A DNA stretch of 64,000 bases from Burkholderia sp. 8Y (GTDB lineage: Bacteria; Pseudomonadota; Gammaproteobacteria; Burkholderiales; Burkholderiaceae), in the NCBI RefSeq assembly GCF_902506145.1, contig NZ_LR733519.1, positions 186,001 through 250,000 on the forward strand, read 5' to 3'. Positions 62,853-64,000 of the stretch are shown one piece after another. The notes under the pieces were generated by a model that searched no databases, had not been told where the DNA came from, and was given only the letters and a program-made list of their open reading frames with translations. Position 1 is the stretch's first letter. Each line of letters begins with the position of its first letter. A program made the translations under genes and the position numbers.

Positions 62853-64000
62853 GCCTGCATCGGTCATCGACGCGCGTCGCCGTGAACGCGAGACGGCCAG
62901 GACAGCACGGCGGCGGTCGCGCTGGATCATGCTCGCGCTGGTTCTCGCGCCCGTCGCGTTGAGCGCGGCGTATTCGATGTTCATCGCGAAACCGCGCTAT
63001 TCCGCCGAAGCGCGCTTTTCGGTGCGCGCCAGTTCTAGCGCCGGACCGCTGGCGGGCGGCGCGGCGAGCCTGTTTTCGACCGGGGGAAATCCGGGCGTGG
63101 CCGCCGGTTTCGTGGATGGCTGGGCCGTCAGCGACTTTCTCGCCTCACGCGACTGCATGCGGCAGCTCGAAGAGAGAATAGGCTTGCGCCACCGGCTCAC
63201 GCTGAACAGTCTTGATTTGCCCAATCGCTTGCCGTCGAATGCGTCCGAGGACGATCTATACCGCGCGTACCGTTCGTCCGTGAAAGTGTCGTACAACATC
63301 ATGGAGCAGGTGGACGTCATGCAGGTGAGCGCCTACTCGCCCGCTGACGCGGAATTGATCTCCGAAGCATTGATCGACCTCGCGCAAAACTTCGTACAAC
63401 GAATGGATGAAAAGGGCGTGACCGATGCGCTGAAAGTGAGCCGGCAGGCGGTTGCGCTCGCGCAGAAAGAGGCGCAGTCCGCACGCGCCGCACTGACGAA
63501 GTGGCGAATCGTCAATCAAAACCTCGATCCCGCCGCGAACGCGACGATGCTGCTCAATCTCTCCGCGCAACTGGAGACCGAGCTCAACACGGCACAGATC
63601 AATCTCGACAAGATTCGCGCGCTCGGCAATCCGCAGCATCCAATGCTGGCTCCAGCAGCGGCACAGGTGCAGGCATTGACGGAGCGGCTTGCGCAGACGC
63701 GCGAGCGCATCAACGGCAAAGGGAAGACGCAGGCGAGTCAGCTGGGCGACTACGAGTCGTTGAAAAATGCCGAGGCGTTCGCGGATGCCAATCTCACCGC
63801 GACCCAGCAGAGCTATCAGCAGGCATTCACGGATACGCTCAAGCTTCAGCGATATCTGACCGTCATCACGCGGCCCTTGCCGACGGACCGGCCGACCAGC
63901 CCAAATACGCCGCTGCTGTTGCTGGAGGCGTTCGCCGTGGGCCTCGCGCTCGCGCTTTCCGTGCGCGTGGCCATGTCGATCGGCCGTGAGTTCTTCAATG
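62845..64000 (+). CDS. KpsE-like capsule export inner-membrane protein (3'-truncated by window edge)
   Basis: At least 385 residues of a polysaccharide co-polymerase of the KpsE/BexC/CtrB class. It links inner-membrane ABC transporter and outer-membrane OPX channel. There is an N-terminal membrane helix (residues 27-46, LALVLAPVALSAAYSMF) with a basic cytoplasmic start. A Wzz-like domain follows (RYSAEARFSVRAS, then FVDGWAVSDFLASRDCMRQLEE). A long helical coil runs from about residue 190 to 320. A second helix near 355-377 (TPLLLLEAFAVGLALALSV) approaches the edge. Its ATG overlaps the upstream KpsT-like stop by eight bases. No stop codon before 64000. Confidence 0.85.
   Translation, partial: MSEPASVIDARRRERETARTARRRSRWIMLALVLAPVALSAAYSMFIAKPRYSAEARFSVRASSSAGPLAGGAASLFSTGGNPGVAAGFVDGWAVSDFLASRDCMRQLEERIGLRHRLTLNSLDLPNRLPSNASEDDLYRAYRSSVKVSYNIMEQVDVMQVSAYSPADAELISEALIDLAQNFVQRMDEKGVTDALKVSRQAVALAQKEAQSARAALTKWRIVNQNLDPAANATMLLNLSAQLETELNTAQINLDKIRALGNPQHPMLAPAAAQVQALTERLAQTRERINGKGKTQASQLGDYESLKNAEAFADANLTATQQSYQQAFTDTLKLQRYLTVITRPLPTDRPTSPNTPLLLLEAFAVGLALALSVRVAMSIGREFFN

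Overview
This is a high-GC (about 65%) chromosomal window with the gene content and codon bias of a beta-proteobacterium of the family Burkholderiaceae, most like Paraburkholderia or Caballeronia. That placement is inferred from the mix of genes: gallate meta-cleavage, DUF3079, DUF899 and DUF2000 proteins, an RND-type outer-membrane factor with an EmrAB pump, and a class I fructose-bisphosphate aldolase. I see no rRNA, tRNA, insertion sequence, prophage or CRISPR array.

Layout. Positions 1-7,800 hold mixed housekeeping and accessory genes: a nitronate monooxygenase cut by the left edge, small hypothetical proteins, a zinc alcohol dehydrogenase, an AraC regulator, a DUF2000 protein, a glycosyltransferase with an internal duplication, and a MarC protein. 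Positions 7,800-12,930 form a sugar-acid catabolic operon: IlvD/Edd dehydratase, RraA-like putative aldolase, MFS transporter and LacI regulator. Two near-palindromic LacI-type operators lie just before its first gene. Positions 12,935-23,070 carry NudC, a truncated RcsB-like response regulator, a GST, a DUF899 protein, an RlpA lipoprotein with a repetitive tail, an orphan squalene/phytoene synthase, a LysR/hydrolase pair and class I aldolase. Positions 23,091-26,919 hold LysR, methylmalonate-semialdehyde dehydrogenase and a second nitronate monooxygenase.

Positions 27,008-31,550 form a sulfur-scavenging operon: a TauD/AtsK-like dioxygenase and an ABC importer with two separate permeases. Leftward genes follow: a class A penicillin-binding protein, a YjdM zinc-ribbon protein and a periplasmic trehalase. 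The tripartite EmrA-EmrB-OMF pump (36,293-40,491) is divergent from a TetR gene, with two palindromic operators between them. Next come a HbpS/GlcG-like secreted protein, a bile-acid:sodium symporter family protein, a Bcr/CflA-like MFS exporter, and a two-domain alpha/beta hydrolase coupled to a small upstream gene. Positions 47,902-53,020 are a gallate 4,5-cleavage operon: dioxygenase, transporter, LigJ-type hydratase, LigK/GalC aldolase and a leaderless ModA-like protein.

From 53,615 to the right edge runs a capsule/exopolysaccharide operon: UDP-sugar dehydrogenase, a TPR protein, a TPR-GT4 glycosyltransferase, an OPX lipoprotein, a KpsM-like permease, a KpsT-like protein, and a KpsE-like co-polymerase cut by the edge. 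The most striking observation is that the KpsT-like protein keeps the family's framework but has lost the P-loop, ABC signature, Walker B glutamate and switch histidine. Its partner permease carries a charged soluble N-terminal extension of about 190 residues. This looks like a variant export machine whose ATPase is dead or lies elsewhere.
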